A stretch of DNA of 64,000 bases from Manis javanica (Eukaryota > Chordata > Mammalia > Pholidota > Manidae), in contig NC_133174.1 in assembly GCF_040802235.1 (NCBI RefSeq), positions 134,779,213-134,843,212 of the forward strand, given 5' to 3'. The notes beneath the pieces were generated by a model. The model did no database searches. It was not told the origin of the DNA and was given only the letters and a program-made list of their open reading frames with translations. Shown here in pieces: positions 61,101-64,000 of this stretch (position 1 is its first letter; every line of letters begins with the position of its first letter). The position numbers were made by a program, and so were the translations under genes.

Positions 61101-61905
61101 GGTACTGTAGTCTCAGTAGAAGGTTTCTTCAATTTACTTAATCATTATACAGCTACTGTACATAAATTGGTGAAGAACCTTAGAAGTGGTTTTCATGTGA
61201 GCTGTTATGCCTTATGTTATGTTTAGTCTATTAGAAAGCAGTTCAACTTGGGCTCCAAAACAGGCATCTTGCGATCTCCATTCACCACTTTGACATGCAA
61301 GTTGTCCATTACTCCTCACAAAGGGATTTCATTCATATTTTATTACACATGAATGACACCTCACTACAAAGGCACTTCACACAAAATTGGCTTAATGAGG
61401 CAGCCCGTCCCACCTTTTCCCATCCAGGCAACCTTTCACATCCAAACAGTTTTGTTTATCTAAATATAAAAAAACTGTACTCATAAATCATACTTCAATA
61501 ACTCAGAAAAAATAAGAACGTGTTTCAGTCTTTGAGACGAGAATGGCCTTTGGGTGAGTTAAGCGGCAGCAGAATATTAGAAGTGGGAGAATATTTGGGG
61601 ATCTCTAGGAAGAAATGATTTGCAAATGCTGAGATGTTGGTAGGTGATGAAAGGTTAGGGAAGTTGGCAATATAGAGGGAAATGGCTCAGCTGGCAAAGA
61701 GCGGCTATGTTCTCTATACAAGTTTATGCCACTTTATTAAGGCTCATAGAGCACACGTGTATACATTCTTGAAGAAACTATGTGGATGTGGTTCCCTGGG
61801 AGCCTGTGGATCCTGGGTCTATTCCCTTATGAAAGGGGGAACCTGGGCTCCAAAAGGGGAGTCTCCACATCCCCAGACCACCACTGATGCCTGCATGTTG
61901 TCCAT
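58146..61905. repeat. Diverged monomeric part of the array
   Basis: The same monomer family continues, with anchors near 58,401, 58,989, 59,575, 60,166, 60,919 and 61,501, but without the d-a-b-c identity. Within it, 60,461 joins one monomer to the middle of another (GGTTCCCTAGG|AAAGAG), and about 60,628 lacks a stretch present in other monomers. These are older or unhomogenised copies. Confidence 0.88.
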
Positions 61906-64000
61906 TACTCTTCACAAAAGGGCATCTTTCACAGTCTAGTCCACGTGAAAGATGCTTCCCTGTGAAGGGCACTGCACATAGAATGGCTCGGTGAGGCAGT
62001 CCGTCCCTCTTTCCACCCATCCCTTCAACCTTTCTCATCCAACCTCAATATAACCAAACTGGGTACATCAATTATACCTCAATAAACCTGGAAAAAATGA
62101 GAAACTGTTTCAGTCTTTGAAATGAGAATGAACATTGCGTGGGACAAGCAGTGGAGGAATCTGGGAACCAGAGCATTTTGTAGTTCTAGGAAGAGATGAC
62201 TTACAAAAGATGAGAAACTGGTCAGTGAGAGAAGGTTAGGGAATATGGGAATACAGAGGGAAAATTTCTCAGCACACAATGTGGGACTGTGGTCTCAGTA
62301 GAAGGTTTCTCCAATTTACTTAAGCGTCATACAGCAACAGTATATAAATTCGAGGAGAAACTAAGTGAAAGCGTTTCCCTCTTAGCTGATGGTCCTCGTG
62401 TTCAGACTCTCAGAAAGAGGTTGAACCTGGGCTCCAAAATGGGCACGTTTCCAGCTCCAGCCACCACTTTTGCGTCCAAGTGCTCCATTACTCCTCACAA
62501 AGGAGTTTCATTCATAATTTTAGTACACATGAATGACACCTCCCTACAAATGGCACTGCATCGACTGGCTCAGTGAGGCAGCCCCTCCTCCTTTTCTCCT
62601 CCATCCATGCAACCTTTCACGACTTTTGTTCATCTAAATATAAACAAACTGTACTCTTCAGTCATACTTCAATAAGCATGGAAAATACAAGGAGGTCTTT
62701 CAGCCTTTATGTGAGTTAAGCACCAGCAGAATCTTAGAAATAGGAGAGTATTTGGGAATCTCCAGGAAGAGATGACTTGCAAAGCCTGAGATGCTCATAG
62801 GTGACAAAAGGTCAGGGTATTTGGTAATAGAGAGGGAATGTGAGCTTGCAAAGCGCGGCTGTGTCCTCTGTACAACTTTACACCACTTTATTTCAGGCTC
62901 ATATGGCACAAATATATAAATTCTGGAAGAAACTAAGTGGGAGTGGTTCACTGGTTGCCCAACCATCTTGTGTCTATTCCCTTATGAATAGGGGGAACCT
63001 GGGCATCAAACGGACACATCCCCATGGCCAGGTCACCTCTGATGCCTGCATGTTATCCACTACTCTTTACAAAGCAGTTCAATTATGATTTTAGTCCACA
63101 TTAATGGCACCAACTTGTGAAGGTCACTGCACACAGAATGGCTCAGTGAGGCACCCTGCCTCTATTACTCCCGATTCATCGAGCATTCACATACAAATAA
63201 TTATAAAGAAATTTTATTTGTGAAACATAATTCAATAAAGCTGGAACAATATGAAAGTCTTTCAGTCTCTGAGACAAGACTGTTCTTTGGGTCGGTTAAG
63301 CACTGGAGGAATCGGAGAGGTAGAAAACTGTATTAGTAGGGAACTCTGGGAAGCGATGTTTTGGCAAACATGGGAAGTTGGTAGGTATGAAAAGGTTAGG
63401 ATATTCGGCAACATAGAGGGAACATGGGTCAGCTGACCAAGGGGGGCTGTGTTTCAAATACGACATGTTCCCAGTTTCGTTAAGCATTACATTTCAAAAA
63501 TACACACATTCTTCCAGTAACTAAGTGGAAGGGGTTGCCTGTGAGTCCACGGATCCTGGGTCTATTCCCATACGAAAAAGAGGAGCCTGGGCTCCAAAAC
63601 ACACACCTTCCCATCGCCAGGCCACCACTGACGCCTGCATGTTGTCCATTACTCTTCCCAAAGCAGTTGCATTAATATTTTAGTCCTCACGAATGACACC
63701 TCTCTGTGAAGGGCACTGCACACGGAATAGCTCACGTAGGCATCCTGCCACTATGATTCTCCTTCCATGGAGCTTTCACATCCAACCTAATATATAAACA
63801 AATTATATTTGTCAATTATTCCTCAGTAAAGATGGAAAACAAAAGAAAGTGTTTCAGTCTCGGAAATGACAATGGTCTATGTGTGGGTGAAGCACTGGAG
63901 GAATCTAAGAGGCAGGAAAGAGATTTAGTTGGGAGCTTGTGGAAGAGATGATTTGGAAACGATGAGAAGTCTCTAGGTAATAGAAGGTTAGGATATTCTG
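61906..64000. repeat. Resumed higher-order array (c-d-a-b), continues past the window
   Basis: Anchors: c 62,088, d 62,676, a 63,238, b 63,829. Shared private variants (for example GAAACTGTTTCAG after the c anchor, and CACAATGTGGGAC) show that this stretch is closest to 54,735-56,833, at a constant offset of 7,167-7,171 bp. It enters at about 61,905 inside a b-type monomer. Confidence 0.92.

Noticed and set aside
50821-64000. CRISPR-like array
   Set aside because: The repeats are ~580 bp, directly adjacent without spacers, in a mammalian context.

Overview
This window is non-coding-rich placental-mammal DNA. It has spliced genes with GT-AG introns, LINE-1 and MIR elements, MER5-like DNA transposons, an endogenous-retrovirus solo LTR, and two gene families found in mammals: PRAME-type leucine-rich-repeat genes and NXF (nuclear RNA export factor) genes. 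The L1 subfamily does not look like a young primate or rodent one, but I cannot name the species. NXF paralogues are typically X-linked, so an X-chromosome origin is possible; that is only an inference.

The main architecture is a head-to-tail segmental duplication. Copy A runs from before base 1 to about 23,516. Copy B starts at or left of about 28,170 and runs off the right edge. Base 1 matches 32,124, and the offset falls to about 29,550 further right because of indels. Each copy holds, left to right: the 5' part of a full-length L1 (minus strand), an NXF-like pseudogene (plus strand), a PRAME-like gene (minus strand, three coding exons, tail to tail with NXF), a 6.6-kb intron containing an old L1 and a DNA transposon, a GC-rich promoter with a TISU/YY1-type motif, and a satellite array.

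The copies have decayed differently. NXF was already broken before duplication: both copies share a stop, frameshifts and a lost splice donor. Afterwards A lost its later exons and B lost its middle ones. The PRAME-like gene is intact in B (471 codons plus stop by my splice model). In A a one-base insertion six codons after the start ATG breaks it.

From about 50,820 to the end of the window, and in shortened form at 21,270-23,516, lies an array of roughly 565-590-bp monomers. Four monomer types (d-a-b-c) form a higher-order repeat of about 2,334 bp. A diverged block (58,146-61,905) separates near-identical higher-order units, and a 7.17-kb super-period links 54.7-56.8 kb to 61.9-64.0 kb. This array is the least familiar element here.

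The segment 23,517-28,172 lies between the copies. It carries a 5'-truncated L1, a solo LTR with a 5-bp target duplication, and otherwise nothing I can assign.
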